This document shows positions 47,601 through 56,827 of a stretch of 58,966 nt of DNA, in pieces. Both the position numbers and the translations under genes were made by a program. This stretch comes from an uncultured Ruminococcus sp. (GTDB lineage Bacteria > Bacillota > Clostridia > Oscillospirales > Acutalibacteraceae). How positions within the stretch are numbered: the stretch's first letter is position 1; each line of letters starts with the position of its first letter. The notes beneath the pieces are model-generated. The model was not told the DNA's origin. It searched no databases and saw only the letters and a program-made list of their open reading frames with translations. The stretch is from positions 1-58,966 of the forward strand of contig CADANT010000010.1 in NCBI GenBank assembly GCA_902789345.1, written 5' to 3'.

Positions 47601-48219
47601 AGGCAGTGTTAATGTGTCTGCTATAGAAGAATATAAAGAGGTGGCAGAAAGACATTCCTTTATGACAAAGCAGGTAGGAGATGTTGAAAAATCCAAGAAC
47701 GAAATTCTTAGACTTATCGGCGATCTTACAAAGCAGATGAAAGAAATATTTGTGGACAGGTTTGTGCAGATAAACGAAAACTTTTCTAAAATATTTGTTG
47801 ATTTGTTTGGCGGAGGAAAAGCCCACATAGAGCTGACTAACCCTGAAGATGTTCTTACAAGCGGAATTGAAATTATTGTTCATCCGCCGGGTAAAATAGT
47901 AGTACACCTTGAAGCTCTTTCGGGCGGTGAAAAGGCGCTTGTAGCTATAGCCCTTTACTTTGCCATTATGAAGGTAAATCCGGCACCGTTCTGCGTAATG
48001 GACGAGATTGAAGCGGCGCTTGACGATGTTAATGTTGACCGCTTTGCACAGTATCTTCGTGTTATGAACGACAAAACACAGTTTATTCTAATAACCCACC
48101 GTCGTGGTACAATGGAGGAAGCCGATGTTTTGTACGGTGTAACAATGCAGGACAAGGGTATTTCAAAATTGCTTTCACTTCGTGCTTCAGAGGTTGCAGA
48201 AAAACTGAATATGAATTAA
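44650..48219 (+). CDS. smc: Chromosome segregation ATPase SMC
   Basis: Condensin subunit that organises and segregates the chromosome. The 1189 residues comprise an N-terminal head with Walker A GPNGSGKS (31-38), two long coiled coils around a hinge near residues 510-670 (GIHGPVSRVINVPADYTVAIETALG), and a C-terminal head with the ABC signature LSGGEKALVAIALYFAIM and Walker B CVMDEIEAALDDVN (about 1115-1130). TTG start with GGAG 8 nt ahead. It precedes ftsY, the usual Firmicutes order. Confidence 0.97.
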   Translation: MLLKSLEIQGFKTFPDKTKLTFDHGITSIVGPNGSGKSNISDAIRWVLGEQSPKAIRCSKMEDVVFNGTDSRKKLGYAEVTLSFENKDRTLAFDGDEVSITRRYYRSGDSDYMINKAAVRLKDIHELFMDTGLGRDGYSMIGQGKIDSIVASKSEDRREIFEEAAGISRYRYRKLEAERKLKGTEENLVRLRDILTELDDRVGPLEIQAKKAEAFLEYSNEKKDLEIALWLNTIKQSAAVLREQEEKLEIARSQHQAAQEALEDIQKESEELFLKNGKYLSEIDEIRKEISDYEQQISEKKSNISVAENSITYNNQSIEKVNNEIDSIASSAVDTENEIALKKQKIDKHNEKVSTLQKQYAEIENSLNEINVSVSKNSDILQELSLNLTKLSTQAADIKVSAMTSMASVSEAKERISNLNNQKQVKAEQIAELLKQCSDYENMLVDTNNSIDSLGSELQLSRQKLSQKLQQSEKLKQECDKLNLDYQERVRRVRMLEDLERNMEGFYNSVKIVIKEAQRGTLQGIHGPVSRVINVPADYTVAIETALGNSMQHIVTADEDTAKAAIGLLKKRDGGRATFLPLTTIKGYQLNEKGLNNCSGFVGVAAELCSCEPKYTGVLNSLLGRIVIADNLNNAVAIAKKYSYKFRVVTLDGQVINAGGSLTGGSQGRKSGLLSRTAEIQKNKDTVEKLKAEFAKAQQQYKQATQELSAANTEITASSSELSTAQQDKIKIEAALKSSKTELQTHQSAMCDLDNEIKLLTAKAEQQSDIHRQSQKQLDKLNKEIEAAEAQSNKITGGREELSVKREDLAQKLQDIRLEIVTAQKDIENINAEINIALSNESNRKQRREQLIKEIEEYNSRNNSISAQIELLTQLVEELTEKSKSAQKKIESVNKERNETEAKTAQLRKAERDKLNERETAGRELSKLEERKINLQKQYDDIISKLWEEYELTPREAQENCKPIENVQAGKKRLNELKGKIKALGSVNVSAIEEYKEVAERHSFMTKQVGDVEKSKNEILRLIGDLTKQMKEIFVDRFVQINENFSKIFVDLFGGGKAHIELTNPEDVLTSGIEIIVHPPGKIVVHLEALSGGEKALVAIALYFAIMKVNPAPFCVMDEIEAALDDVNVDRFAQYLRVMNDKTQFILITHRRGTMEEADVLYGVTMQDKGISKLLSLRASEVAEKLNMN

Positions 48220-48254
48220 AATATATGTATTGTAATAAGGAAAAGGTGATATAA

Positions 48255-49172
48255 TTGGGTTTCTTCAGTAAAATTAAAGAGGGACTTAAAAAAACTAGAA
48301 ATGCCGTTGTTAATCAAATTGACGGTATGCTTAAATCCTTTACCAAAATTGACGAGGAGCTTTTTGAGGAGCTTGAGGAGCTTTTGGTAATGGGTGATGT
48401 CGGCGTTAAAACAGCGTCAAAAATTACAGACGAGCTTCGTGTAAGGGTAAAAAAAGAGGGCGTAACAGACCCTAACGAGGTTCACAGACTTCTTGAAGAA
48501 ATTACCGCCGATATGCTAAGAGGCGGCGAGGAGCTGAACCTAAATACCAAACCGTCAATTATACTTGTTATAGGTGTAAACGGTGTAGGTAAAACCACTA
48601 CTATAGGCAAGCTGGCAAACAACCTGCGTATGCAGGGCAAAAGCGTACTTTTGGCCGCGGCTGATACCTTTAGAGCCGCAGCTATTGACCAGCTAGAAAT
48701 TTGGGCAGAACGTGCACAGTGCGACATAGTAAAGCAAAAGGAAGGCTCCGACCCTGCGGCTGTTGTTTATGACGCTATATCAGCTGCAAAAGCAAGAGGA
48801 ACAGATGTAATTATTGCAGATACAGCCGGCAGACTTCACAATAAAAAATACTTAATGGACGAGCTGGGCAAAATTACAAGAATTATAGACAGAGAGCTTC
48901 CTGACGCCGACAAGGAATTTTTAATTGTCCTTGACGCTACTACAGGTCAAAACGCAGTAAATCAGGCAAGGGAATTTAAAAATTCAGCAGGCATTACAGG
49001 CATTGTTCTTACTAAGCTTGACGGCACTGCCAAGGGCGGCGTTGTGCTTTCTGTAAAGGAAGAGCTTGGCGTACCTGTAAAATATATTGGTGTAGGCGAA
49101 CAAATGGACGACTTACAGCCATTTGACGCCGATTCATTTGCCAAGGCTCTGTTTGCCAAAAATGAGGAGTAA
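48255..49172 (+). CDS. ftsY: Signal recognition particle receptor FtsY
   Basis: SRP receptor GTPase that brings nascent membrane proteins to the translocon. The 305 residues are the NG core with almost no acidic A domain, as in many Firmicutes: N-domain helices, G1 [10 protein letters not shown] from residue 107, [36 protein letters not shown] and [15 protein letters not shown] start after AAAAGGTGA. It is 3 bp ahead of rdgB. Confidence 0.97.
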   Translation: MGFFSKIKEGLKKTRNAVVNQIDGMLKSFTKIDEELFEELEELLVMGDVGVKTASKITDELRVRVKKEGVTDPNEVHRLLEEITADMLRGGEELNLNTKPSIILVIGVNGVGKTTTIGKLANNLRMQGKSVLLAAADTFRAAAIDQLEIWAERAQCDIVKQKEGSDPAAVVYDAISAAKARGTDVIIADTAGRLHNKKYLMDELGKITRIIDRELPDADKEFLIVLDATTGQNAVNQAREFKNSAGITGIVLTKLDGTAKGGVVLSVKEELGVPVKYIGVGEQMDDLQPFDADSFAKALFAKNEE

Positions 49173-49175
49173 GCT

Positions 49176-49784
49176 ATGAAAACATTTGTAATTGCAAGCA
49201 ACAATCCTAAAAAGGTAAACGAGCTTAACAGAATATTAAATCCTATGGGAATTACAGCAAAAACAGCAAAGGAAATGGGAGTTTCGCTTGACGATGTTGA
49301 AGAAACCGGCACTACCTTTGTCGAGAACGCCCGGCTAAAGGCAAGAGCGGCCTTTGAAAGAACAAAACTGCCGTGTATTGCAGACGATTCGGGGCTTATG
49401 GTAGACGCATTAAACGGCGCTCCGGGGGTATATTCAGCCAGATATTCCGGTGAAAATGCAACAGACAGTGCCAACAACGAAAAGCTTTTAGCTGAGCTTT
49501 CGGAAGTACAGCCGGCACGCCGCACAGCAAAGTTTGTATGCGTTATTTGCTGTATATTGGAAAACGGTAAAGAAATTATTGCGTATGGTGAATGTATAGG
49601 TACGATAGCCACGAAACCTCAGGGAAGCGACGGCTTTGGCTATGACCCACTGTTTATTGTTGAAGGCGGTAAAAGCTTTGCTCAGCTTTCACCGGAAGAA
49701 AAGGATAAAATAAGTCACCGTGGCAATGCTATAAGAATATTAAAGCAGCAGCTAAGTAAAGAAATTACACAGGGGGAAAATTAA
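49176..49784 (+). CDS. XTP/dITP diphosphatase (RdgB/HAM1 family)
   Basis: House-cleaning nucleotide pyrophosphatase that removes dITP, XTP and similar purine nucleotides. The 202 residues contain [37 protein letters not shown] and [12 protein letters not shown], with the catalytic acidic residues present. GAGGAG overlaps the end of ftsY. Its stop overlaps the yhbY start (TAATG), so the next gene is coupled. Confidence 0.95.
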   Translation: MKTFVIASNNPKKVNELNRILNPMGITAKTAKEMGVSLDDVEETGTTFVENARLKARAAFERTKLPCIADDSGLMVDALNGAPGVYSARYSGENATDSANNEKLLAELSEVQPARRTAKFVCVICCILENGKEIIAYGECIGTIATKPQGSDGFGYDPLFIVEGGKSFAQLSPEEKDKISHRGNAIRILKQQLSKEITQGEN

Positions 49785-50089
49785 TGCTTACAAGCAAGCA
49801 GAGGGCATACCTTAGAGGTATGGCTAACTCATTAGATACAATTTTAATTATAGGCAAAAGCGGCGTTATAGATACTGTTATAACACAAGCGGATAGCGCA
49901 TTGGAGGCAAGAGAGCTTATAAAGGGCAGAGTGCTTGAAAATTCAGACACTACACCAAGAGCGGCGGCTGATGAAATAGCAGAAAAGGTAAACGCCGATG
50001 TTGTACAGGTTATAGGCTCAAAGTTTGTACTGTTTAGACAGAAAAAGAAAGAGTCGCAGTATAAGCTTCCGCAAGCAAAGGCTAAATAA
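49784..50089 (+). CDS. yhbY: YhbY-type RNA-binding protein (CRM domain)
   Basis: A 101-residue CRM-domain protein that associates with pre-50S particles in other bacteria. It begins [27 protein letters not shown] and has the CRM end VIGSKFVLFRQKKKES. GGGGG is the likely ribosome site inside rdgB. It is 1 bp from nadD, in a conserved Firmicutes cluster. Confidence 0.92.
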   Translation: MLTSKQRAYLRGMANSLDTILIIGKSGVIDTVITQADSALEARELIKGRVLENSDTTPRAAADEIAEKVNADVVQVIGSKFVLFRQKKKESQYKLPQAKAK

Positions 50090-50090
50090 T

Positions 50091-50729
50091 ATGTTTATAA
50101 CAAATGCTGATCTAAGCAACATAAACAAGCCCTTTGTAGCTATGTATGGCGGCAGCTTTAACCCTATACATACAGGGCACATACAGCTGGCACAGTATTT
50201 TGTGAGTGAGCTTGGGCTGGAAAAGCTCCTGCTTATTCCCGACAACACGCCGCCGCACAAAAGCAACAGTGCAATGGTATCACCACAGCACCGCTACAAT
50301 ATGTGCCTGCTGGCGGCAGAGAACTTGCCTAAAATAGAGGTAAGTGACATTGAACTAAAACGGCAGGGGAAAAGCTACACGGTAGATACGCTTATACAGC
50401 TTTCGGAAATTTACAAAAATTCACAGCTTTTTTTGATTATGGGGGCAGATATGTTTTTAAGCCTTACTACATGGAGAAATTTCCGGGAAATTTTTAAGCT
50501 TGCTGTAGTTTGTGCCGTTCCACGGGACAGTGACGATGTCCGCACTTTATCCCGATATGGTGGTACGCTTGAGAAATACGGCTGTAAATATGTAATTGCA
50601 GATGAGCATATGATGAATGTTTCTTCAACTGAAATACGAGAAAATATAAAACTGAGTAAATCAATAAACGGTATGGTTTGCCCAAAGGTATCGCAGTATA
50701 TTTATGACAATTCTTTATATATGGGGTGA
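50091..50729 (+). CDS. nadD: Nicotinate-nucleotide adenylyltransferase
   Basis: Joins ATP and nicotinate mononucleotide in NAD synthesis. The 212 residues have the nucleotidyltransferase HxGH site in GSFNPIHTGH (21-30) and a second motif SSTEIRENI near the C-terminus. ATG 50091 follows the yhbY stop by 1 bp; an ATG 66 bp upstream would add residues that shadow yhbY. No strong ribosome site is seen, so it may depend on coupling with yhbY. Confidence 0.95.
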   Translation: MFITNADLSNINKPFVAMYGGSFNPIHTGHIQLAQYFVSELGLEKLLLIPDNTPPHKSNSAMVSPQHRYNMCLLAAENLPKIEVSDIELKRQGKSYTVDTLIQLSEIYKNSQLFLIMGADMFLSLTTWRNFREIFKLAVVCAVPRDSDDVRTLSRYGGTLEKYGCKYVIADEHMMNVSSTEIRENIKLSKSINGMVCPKVSQYIYDNSLYMG

Positions 50730-50734
50730 CAGCT

Positions 50735-51319
50735 TTGAATTTAGAGTATTACAAAGGCATTATTAAAGAAAGAATGGGTGAAAAAAGATATATTCACAGT
50801 GTGAATGTTGCAAAGGCGGCAAAGCATTTGGCAGAAAAATACAGTGCTGACGTTGAAAAAGCAGTAGTTGCAGGCATTTTGCACGATGTAACCAAAGAAA
50901 CACCTTATGATGTTCAGTTGAAAATAATACAGGAAAATGGTATAATACTGGACAGTGTTCAACAATTTTCACCAAAAACCTGGCACGCTATTTCCGGCAG
51001 TGTATATGTAAAAACACAATTAGGTATTACAGATGCAGAAATTTTAAATGCCATACGCTATCACACAAGCGGCCGTGAAAATATGAGTTTGCTTGAAAAG
51101 GTGATATTTGTAGCCGACTTTATCGGTGAAGAGCGTGACTACAAGGGTGTGGATGTTATGCGTAAAAAAGCAGAAAACAGTCTTGAAGAGGCAATGCTTT
51201 ACGGTGTTACATTTAGCATTACAGACTTGGCTACAAGACAATGCGCCATAGACCAAAACACCTTGGCGCTGTATAACCAATTAATAATAAATAACAATAT
51301 AAATAATATCAAGGAGTGA
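50735..51319 (+). CDS. yqeK: HD-domain Ap4A hydrolase YqeK
   Basis: Symmetrical bis(5'-nucleosyl)-tetraphosphatase of the YqeK group, a metal-dependent HD enzyme. It shows HSVNVAKAAKHLAE, the HD pair in VVAGILHDVTKETP, and IRYHTSGRENMSLLEKVIFVADFIG. TTG 50735 has GGGGTGA 5 nt ahead; a GTG at 50726, overlapping the nadD stop, is possible but has no ribosome site. About 194 residues. It lies between nadD and rsfS, the conserved order. Confidence 0.9.
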   Translation: MNLEYYKGIIKERMGEKRYIHSVNVAKAAKHLAEKYSADVEKAVVAGILHDVTKETPYDVQLKIIQENGIILDSVQQFSPKTWHAISGSVYVKTQLGITDAEILNAIRYHTSGRENMSLLEKVIFVADFIGEERDYKGVDVMRKKAENSLEEAMLYGVTFSITDLATRQCAIDQNTLALYNQLIINNNINNIKE

Positions 51320-51323
51320 TTTC

Positions 51324-51677
51324 GTGACATCTTTAGAGGTTTCAAAGCTGGCAGCTAAAGCTCTTAGCGCCAAAAAGGGATTGGATATAAAGGTAATTAA
51401 AATAGAGGATATTTCGGTTTTGGCAGATTATATGGTTATTGCAACAGGTACAAGCAATACACAGGTAAAGGCTATGGCTGACAATGTAGAGTACGAGCTT
51501 GACAATGCCGGCGTGTCTGTAAGCCATATAGAGGGTTATCGCTCTAACACTTGGATTCTTATGGATTATATTGATGTAATAGTTCATGTGTTTATTGACG
51601 AAACAAGAGAGTTCTACGACCTTGAGCGTCTGTGGAAAGACGGCGAGGAAATAGATATTTCCGATGTTGTTGACTAA
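51324..51677 (+). CDS. rsfS: Ribosomal silencing factor RsfS
   Basis: A 117-residue protein that binds L14 and stops 50S from joining 30S when nutrients are low. Typical are [51 protein letters not shown] and FYDLERLW. It begins with GTG, with AAGGAGTGA 7 nt ahead and only 4 bp after yqeK. Confidence 0.96.
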   Translation: MTSLEVSKLAAKALSAKKGLDIKVIKIEDISVLADYMVIATGTSNTQVKAMADNVEYELDNAGVSVSHIEGYRSNTWILMDYIDVIVHVFIDETREFYDLERLWKDGEEIDISDVVD

Positions 51678-51715
51678 GCTTTATTTTTATAAATAAATTT
51701 GCAGGAGGAATTTTT

Positions 51716-54124
51716 GTGAGATATGATCATAAAGCCATTGAGCCAAAGTGGCAAAAAATATGGGAAGATAAGGGAGTTTTCCACGCAGAGGATAACTCAA
51801 ACAAAGATAAATTCTATGCTCTTATAGAATTTCCTTATCCATCCGGACAAGGCTTGCATGTAGGTCACCCAAGACCTTATACCGCTCTTGATATTGTTTC
51901 AAGAAAGCGCAGACTTCAGGGCTACAATGTTTTGTATCCTATCGGCTGGGACGCATTCGGTTTGCCTACAGAAAACTATGCTATTAAAAACCATATTCAC
52001 CCACGAATTGTTACACAGCAAAATGTTGCAAGATTTAAGAAGCAAATTCAGTCGCTTGGTATCTCCTTTGACTGGAGCAAAGAAATAAATACAACCGACC
52101 CTGAATATTACAAGTGGACACAGTGGATATTCCTACAGCTTTTCAAAAAAGGCTTGGCATACAAAAAGGAAATGTCTGTAAACTGGTGTACCTCCTGTAA
52201 GTGCGTACTTGCTAACGAAGAAGTAGTAAACGGCGTATGCGAACGCTGCGGCAGTGAGGTTGTACACAAGGTTAAGTCACAGTGGATGCTTAAAATTACA
52301 GAGTATGCAGACAGACTTATTGACGACCTTGATTTGGTAGACTACCCTGAGCGTGTAAAAACACAGCAGAAAAACTGGATTGGTCGTTCATACGGCGCAG
52401 AGGTTGATTTTAAAACCTCAACTGGCGACACACTTACAATTTACACAACCCGTCCTGACACACTGTTTGGTGCTACATATATGGTTATTTCACCTGAGCA
52501 CCCAATGATTGAAAAGTGGAGCGGAATTTTAAATAATATTGACGCCGTAAGAGAATATCAGGCTGCTGCTGCAAAGAAAAGCGATTTTGAAAGAACAGAA
52601 GTAGCAAAGGATAAAACAGGAGTAAAGCTTGACGGTGTTACAGCTATTAATCCTGTAAACGGAAAAGAAATACCTATATTCATTTCTGACTATGTTTTGG
52701 TATCATACGGAACAGGCGCTATTATGGCTGTACCTGCTCACGATACTCGTGACTGGGAATTTGCAAAGAAATTTGATTTGCCTATCATAGAGGTTGTAAA
52801 GGGTGGAGAAGTTGAAAAAGAAGCATTTACAAACTGCTCTACAGGCATAATGGTAAATTCAGGCTTCTTGGATGGCAAAACCGTTGAAGAAGCTAAAAAG
52901 GCAATTATAGAGTATTTAACAGAAAAGGGAATAGGTCACGCAAAGGTAAACTTTAAACTTCGTGACTGGGTATTTTCACGCCAAAGATATTGGGGTGAGC
53001 CTATTCCGATAGTACACTGCGACAAGTGCGGCTATGTGCCTGTACCTGAAGACCAGCTTCCTCTGACACTGCCTGATGTTGAATCTTACGAACCAACCGA
53101 AAACGGTGAGTCGCCTCTTGCCAATATGACAGAGTGGGTTGAAACCACTTGTCCTCATTGCGGCGGCAAGGCACACAGAGAAACCGACACAATGCCACAA
53201 TGGGCAGGCTCCTCTTGGTATTTCCTAAGATATATCGACCCACACAATAAAGAAGCTTTGGCAAGCAAAGAGGCTATAAAGTATTGGATGCCTGTAAACT
53301 GGTACAACGGCGGTATGGAGCATACTACCCTGCACCTACTTTACAGCCGTTTCTGGTATAAATTTCTGTATGACATTGGCGTAGTTCCAAACCCGGAGCC
53401 ATATGCTAAGCGTACAAGCCACGGTATGATTTTAGGCTCCAACGGTGAAAAAATGAGTAAGTCCAGAGGCAATGTTGTAAACCCTGACGAAGTTGTAGAC
53501 GAGTACGGTGCAGATACTATGCGTCTGTATGAAATGTTCATCGGCGACTTTGAAAAGAGCGCACCTTGGAACCCACAGAGCATAAAGGGCTGCCGCAGAT
53601 TTGTTGAAAGATATTGGAACTTGCAGGATATTCTAACTGATGATGATAATATCAGACCTGAGCTTGAATCATCATTCCACAAGACTATCAAAAAGGTTGG
53701 CTATGATATAGAGAATATTAAGTTCAACACAGCTATTGCCGCATTGATGGCTCTTATTAATGATATAACCGCTACAGGAAGCATTACAAAGAAAGAGCTT
53801 GAAATTTTCACAATTTTGCTTAATCCTTTTGCACCTCATGTTACAGAGGAAGTTTGGCAGCAGTCTAAACTGGGTGACGGAATTGTTGCTCAGGCACAGT
53901 GGCCAAGCTATGACGAAGCAAAGTGCAAGGACGACACAATAGAAATTGTAGTTCAGGTAAACGGCAAGGTTAAGGCTAAGCTGACAGTTGAGGCAGATAT
54001 TGACAAGGATGCCGCACTTGCACAGGCAAAATCAAACGAAAAAATTGCACCGCTTATTGACGGTAAAAATATAATTAAAGAAATATATGTACCTGGCAAG
54101 CTTGTAAACATAGTAGCTAAGTAA
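51716..54124 (+). CDS. leuS: Leucine-tRNA ligase
   Basis: Charges tRNA-Leu. The 802-residue class I enzyme has the HIGH motif as HVGH at 48-51, a zinc-finger-like [22 protein letters not shown], a CP1 editing domain with [20 protein letters not shown], a second Cys set in [12 protein letters not shown] and [18 protein letters not shown] at 579-583, and an anticodon domain. GTG start after GGAGGAA. No T-box lies in the 38 bp ahead of it. Confidence 0.97.
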   Translation: MRYDHKAIEPKWQKIWEDKGVFHAEDNSNKDKFYALIEFPYPSGQGLHVGHPRPYTALDIVSRKRRLQGYNVLYPIGWDAFGLPTENYAIKNHIHPRIVTQQNVARFKKQIQSLGISFDWSKEINTTDPEYYKWTQWIFLQLFKKGLAYKKEMSVNWCTSCKCVLANEEVVNGVCERCGSEVVHKVKSQWMLKITEYADRLIDDLDLVDYPERVKTQQKNWIGRSYGAEVDFKTSTGDTLTIYTTRPDTLFGATYMVISPEHPMIEKWSGILNNIDAVREYQAAAAKKSDFERTEVAKDKTGVKLDGVTAINPVNGKEIPIFISDYVLVSYGTGAIMAVPAHDTRDWEFAKKFDLPIIEVVKGGEVEKEAFTNCSTGIMVNSGFLDGKTVEEAKKAIIEYLTEKGIGHAKVNFKLRDWVFSRQRYWGEPIPIVHCDKCGYVPVPEDQLPLTLPDVESYEPTENGESPLANMTEWVETTCPHCGGKAHRETDTMPQWAGSSWYFLRYIDPHNKEALASKEAIKYWMPVNWYNGGMEHTTLHLLYSRFWYKFLYDIGVVPNPEPYAKRTSHGMILGSNGEKMSKSRGNVVNPDEVVDEYGADTMRLYEMFIGDFEKSAPWNPQSIKGCRRFVERYWNLQDILTDDDNIRPELESSFHKTIKKVGYDIENIKFNTAIAALMALINDITATGSITKKELEIFTILLNPFAPHVTEEVWQQSKLGDGIVAQAQWPSYDEAKCKDDTIEIVVQVNGKVKAKLTVEADIDKDAALAQAKSNEKIAPLIDGKNIIKEIYVPGKLVNIVAK

Positions 54125-54139
54125 TAAATTTTTGTATTA

Positions 54140-54166
54140 ATCCCCTGTGCTTTCGGCATAGGGGAT
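54140..54166 (+). other. Hairpin after leuS without a T-run
   Basis: ATCCCCT/AGGGGAT, extended by TGC/GCA, forms a strong stem-loop. The bases after it are not T-rich on the plus strand, so it is not a clear terminator; it might protect the 3' end of the message. Confidence 0.5.
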
Positions 54167-54235
54167 GGTTGTACACTTAACAGGCAAAATTATATGCAAT
54201 AGTTTTTATATTAGTATAATTTTTTATTTTAGGTA

Positions 54236-54264
54236 TTGAATTTATAAAATAAATGTGTTACAAT
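54236..54264 (+). promoter_or_regulatory. Promoter of rplS
   Basis: TTGAAT (54236-54241), 17-nt spacer, TACAAT (54259-54264). Confidence 0.75.
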
Positions 54265-54270
54265 GTTTAA

Positions 54271-54376
54271 GCATTTGAATTCCGTTATCTTTTGGTAATG
54301 GGGATCAACGCCTGGCGAAAGCCAAGACATTGAAGCGGACAGTCCTCTGCTGTATTACAGCAAGAATGTCTGAAAA
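54271..54376 (+). promoter_or_regulatory. L19-type leader RNA ahead of rplS
   Basis: About 110 nt of densely structured leader: CCGTTATC/GGTAATGG, TGGC-GAAA-GCCA, TGCTGT/ACAGCA, and an outer GACATT/AATGTC. Firmicutes rplS genes are often preceded by an autoregulatory L19 leader of this size; I assign it by position and structure, not by motif match. Confidence 0.65.
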
Positions 54377-54392
54377 CTAGGAGGATTATAAA

Positions 54393-54737
54393 ATGGATGC
54401 ACTAAAAACAATTGCAGCTGACTCTTTGAAGAATGAGCTACCTAAGTTCGGTATTGGTGATACTGTAAAGGTAAGCGTTAATATTCGCGAGGGCGACAAG
54501 GAAAGAGTTCAGATGTTCGAGGGTACAGTTATTGCCAAGAGAGGCAGTGGCGTAGCCGAAACCTTTACAGTAAGAAGAGTATCTTACGGCGTTGGCGTGG
54601 AGAGAGTTTTCCCTATCCACTCACCTAATGTAAAAGATGTAAAGGTTGTCAGATATGGTAAGGTTCGCAGAAGCAAGCTATATTACCTAAGAGACAGAGT
54701 AGGTAAGGCTGCTAAGGTTAAAGAGCAGATTCGCTAA
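54393..54737 (+). CDS. rplS: 50S ribosomal protein L19
   Basis: A 114-residue ribosomal protein at the 30S-50S interface. It has [33 protein letters not shown] and [32 protein letters not shown], typical of the family. ATG after AGGAGGA. The leader carries a probable autoregulatory structure, and a terminator follows. Confidence 0.98.
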   Translation: MDALKTIAADSLKNELPKFGIGDTVKVSVNIREGDKERVQMFEGTVIAKRGSGVAETFTVRRVSYGVGVERVFPIHSPNVKDVKVVRYGKVRRSKLYYLRDRVGKAAKVKEQIR

Positions 54738-54751
54738 TATCTGAATTGAAG

Positions 54752-54775
54752 AGGGACTATGTAAGTCCCTTTTTT
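54752..54775 (+). terminator. Terminator after rplS
   Basis: Stem AGGGACT/AGTCCCT and six T. The lepB ribosome site is about 20 nt further on. Confidence 0.85.
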
Positions 54776-54808
54776 GCTTATAATATATTTTATATAGGAG
54801 ATAGCAAT

Positions 54809-55381
54809 ATGGTTGATAAGGATAATGCATTAGCTGACAAGACTGTTGATGAAGAACCAACATCTCTAAAAGAGAGCTGCTATGAAATTATGCATACTCT
54901 CATCTTTGCGTTTATAGTTGTAATTTTGGTAATGACTTTCTTTTTCAGAATGGTTGATGTTGACGGTGAATCTATGATGGATACACTTCACGACCGTGAC
55001 AGGGTTATAGTAACAAACTTCTGTTATACACCAAAGGACGGCGATGTTGTAGTTATCAGTCATGGTCAAAATCTTAATAAGCCTATAATAAAGCGTGTAA
55101 TAGCAACAGAAGGTGAGTCCCTGAGTATAGATTTCAAAACAGGAACAGTCACTGTAAACAATGTTGTTATTGATGAGCCATACATAAAGGATCTTACAAC
55201 AAAGCAGGGTGACGCAGAAATACCGTCTGTTATCCCTAAGGGTATGGTTTTTGTTATGGGCGACAATCGTAACCACTCTACAGACAGTAGATTTACCGCT
55301 GTAGGCCTTATTGACGAAAAGGATATTATTGGCGCAGCCCCATTTGTAATTTTCCCATTTGACAGAATTAAGGCTCTTTAA
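54809..55381 (+). CDS. lepB: Signal peptidase I
   Basis: Membrane serine protease that removes signal peptides from secreted proteins. The 190 residues have a short cytoplasmic N-terminus, one membrane helix near residues 28-46, and an extracytoplasmic domain with the catalytic Ser55 (GESMMDTL) and Lys95 (IIKRVIA) and the MGDNRNHSTDSR box. ATG 54809 follows AGGAGA; an upstream ATG at 54746 would start ahead of the terminator stem. The next gene's promoter -35 lies in its last codons. Confidence 0.95.
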   Translation: MVDKDNALADKTVDEEPTSLKESCYEIMHTLIFAFIVVILVMTFFFRMVDVDGESMMDTLHDRDRVIVTNFCYTPKDGDVVVISHGQNLNKPIIKRVIATEGESLSIDFKTGTVTVNNVVIDEPYIKDLTTKQGDAEIPSVIPKGMVFVMGDNRNHSTDSRFTAVGLIDEKDIIGAAPFVIFPFDRIKAL

Positions 55382-55387
55382 TAATAA
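55359..55387 (+). promoter_or_regulatory. Promoter of the fluoride-controlled antiporter
   Basis: TTGACA (55359-55364) inside the end of lepB, 17-nt spacer, TAATAA (55382-55387). The transcript would begin shortly before the riboswitch. Confidence 0.55.
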
Positions 55388-55419
55388 ACTCTTATATAAA
55401 ATTTTTCATTATCTTATAA

Positions 55420-55511
55420 ATTGGGAATGAAGTTCTCCCACAGCATTGCTGAAACCGCTTATTAAGCTGATGACTTCTGCATTTATTTTGCAGAGGGTCA
55501 TCAGCTTTTTT
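55420..55511 (+). promoter_or_regulatory. Fluoride riboswitch with overlapping terminator
   Basis: The aptamer fits the crcB/fluoride motif. A hairpin GGGA/TCCC closes an ATGAAG-containing loop, and its GAAGT pairs with ACTTC of GATGACTTC as the family pseudoknot. A small CAGC/GCTG hairpin follows, then AAACC-GCTT/AAGC-TGATG. The 3' part, GCTGATGACTTCTGC (55466-55480), can instead pair with GCAGAGGGTCATCAGC (55490-55505), giving a terminator followed by six T. Fluoride binding should hold the aptamer, prevent the terminator and turn the gene on. Confidence 0.92.
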
Positions 55512-55614
55512 GTTTTTTAACTGTTGCTATGTAAAAGTAACAGCCAAAACACATTAAATATTATAAATAAACACTGCGTATTATTAGCAGCGTTTAACAT
55601 CAGGAGGTAATTTT

Positions 55615-56823
55615 ATGTTTTTCAGTTTAGCAATTATTTTGTGTGCAGGCTTGTTTGCCGGCTTGCTGTGCAAAAAAATACACTTGCCGTCATTGCTTGG
55701 TATGTTGGCAGTGGGAATAATTATTGGACCATATGTGCTTAATTTAATTGACAGTTCAATTTTGGATATATCTGCCGAGCTTAGAAAAATTGCATTAATA
55801 ATTATCCTTGCCAGAGCAGGCTTATCACTGAATATTTCTGACCTTAAAAAAGTTGGCAGACCTGCTGTACTTATGTGCTTTCTGCCGGCTTGCTTTGAAA
55901 TTATAGGTATGATATTACTTGCTCCAATGCTTCTTGGAATATCAGTAGTTGATGCGGCTATAATGGGGGCTGTAGTGGGAGCAGTATCGCCGGCGGTAAT
56001 TGTTCCAAAAATGATTTCTCTTATGGAAAATGGCTACGGAACAGAAAAAAGCATACCACAGCTTATATTGGCAGGTGCGTCGGTAGATGATGTATTTGTA
56101 ATTGTAATGTTCTCCGCTTTTACCGGCCTCGCAAAAAGCGGCAATTTCTCTGCTTTAAGCTTTGCAACTATACCAATATCTATAATTTTAGGCATAGCGG
56201 TAGGTGTGGCTGTAGGTTATTTATTGGGTATTATATTTAAAAAAATACATATCAGAGATACCGTAAAACTTATTATTATAATGTCGGCGGCATTTTTACT
56301 TGTTGCATTTGAGGATAATTTTGGCAGTGTTGTGCCATTTTCATCCCTTATAGCTGTAATGTGCATAGGCATTGCAGTACAAAATGTAAAAGCTGAAACA
56401 GCACAAAGGCTCTCTGTTCGTTACAGTAAAATGTGGGTAATAGCGGAAATAATTTTATTTGTACTTGTTGGTGCAACTGTTAATATTGAATATGCAGTCA
56501 AAGCAGGCGCAGCGGCAGTAATTTTAATATTTGCAGTACTTATATTCCGTATGCTGGGCGTATTCATTTGCCTTATTAAAACAAAACTTAATATCAAAGA
56601 AAGGCTTTTTTGTATGCTTGCATATACACCAAAAGCAACAGTACAGGCAGCTATAGGCGGCGTTCCGCTGGCTATGGGGTTATCCTGCGGAAATATTGTT
56701 TTAACCGTAGCTGTTCTGTCAATTATAATTACTGCGCCACTTGGTGCGTTTCTGATTGATTTAACATATAAAAGATTACTAGAGAAAAGTGTAAATGAAA
56801 ATACAGACAGCACAGCAAATTGA
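55615..56823 (+). CDS. Cation/proton antiporter under fluoride control
   Basis: A 402-residue membrane protein of the CPA (Na+/H+ exchanger) superfamily with about twelve helices. Visible are LPSLLGMLAVGIIIGPYVL, GAVVGAVSPAVIVPKM and the adjacent acidic pair Asp158-Asp159 in GASVDDVFVIVMF, where electrogenic CPA proteins bind the ion. The message is preceded by a fluoride riboswitch, so it probably helps the cell during fluoride stress, for instance by handling cation or proton loads. No crcB/fluc or CLC-F gene lies next to it. AGGAGG precedes the ATG. The stop is 4 bp from the convergent SpoIID-like gene. Confidence 0.85.
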   Translation: MFFSLAIILCAGLFAGLLCKKIHLPSLLGMLAVGIIIGPYVLNLIDSSILDISAELRKIALIIILARAGLSLNISDLKKVGRPAVLMCFLPACFEIIGMILLAPMLLGISVVDAAIMGAVVGAVSPAVIVPKMISLMENGYGTEKSIPQLILAGASVDDVFVIVMFSAFTGLAKSGNFSALSFATIPISIILGIAVGVAVGYLLGIIFKKIHIRDTVKLIIIMSAAFLLVAFEDNFGSVVPFSSLIAVMCIGIAVQNVKAETAQRLSVRYSKMWVIAEIILFVLVGATVNIEYAVKAGAAAVILIFAVLIFRMLGVFICLIKTKLNIKERLFCMLAYTPKATVQAAIGGVPLAMGLSCGNIVLTVAVLSIIITAPLGAFLIDLTYKRLLEKSVNENTDSTAN

Positions 56824-56827
56824 TTAT

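Noticed and set aside
51678-51715. Leucine T-box before leuS
   Set aside because: Only 38 bp separate leuS from rsfS, too short for a T-box.
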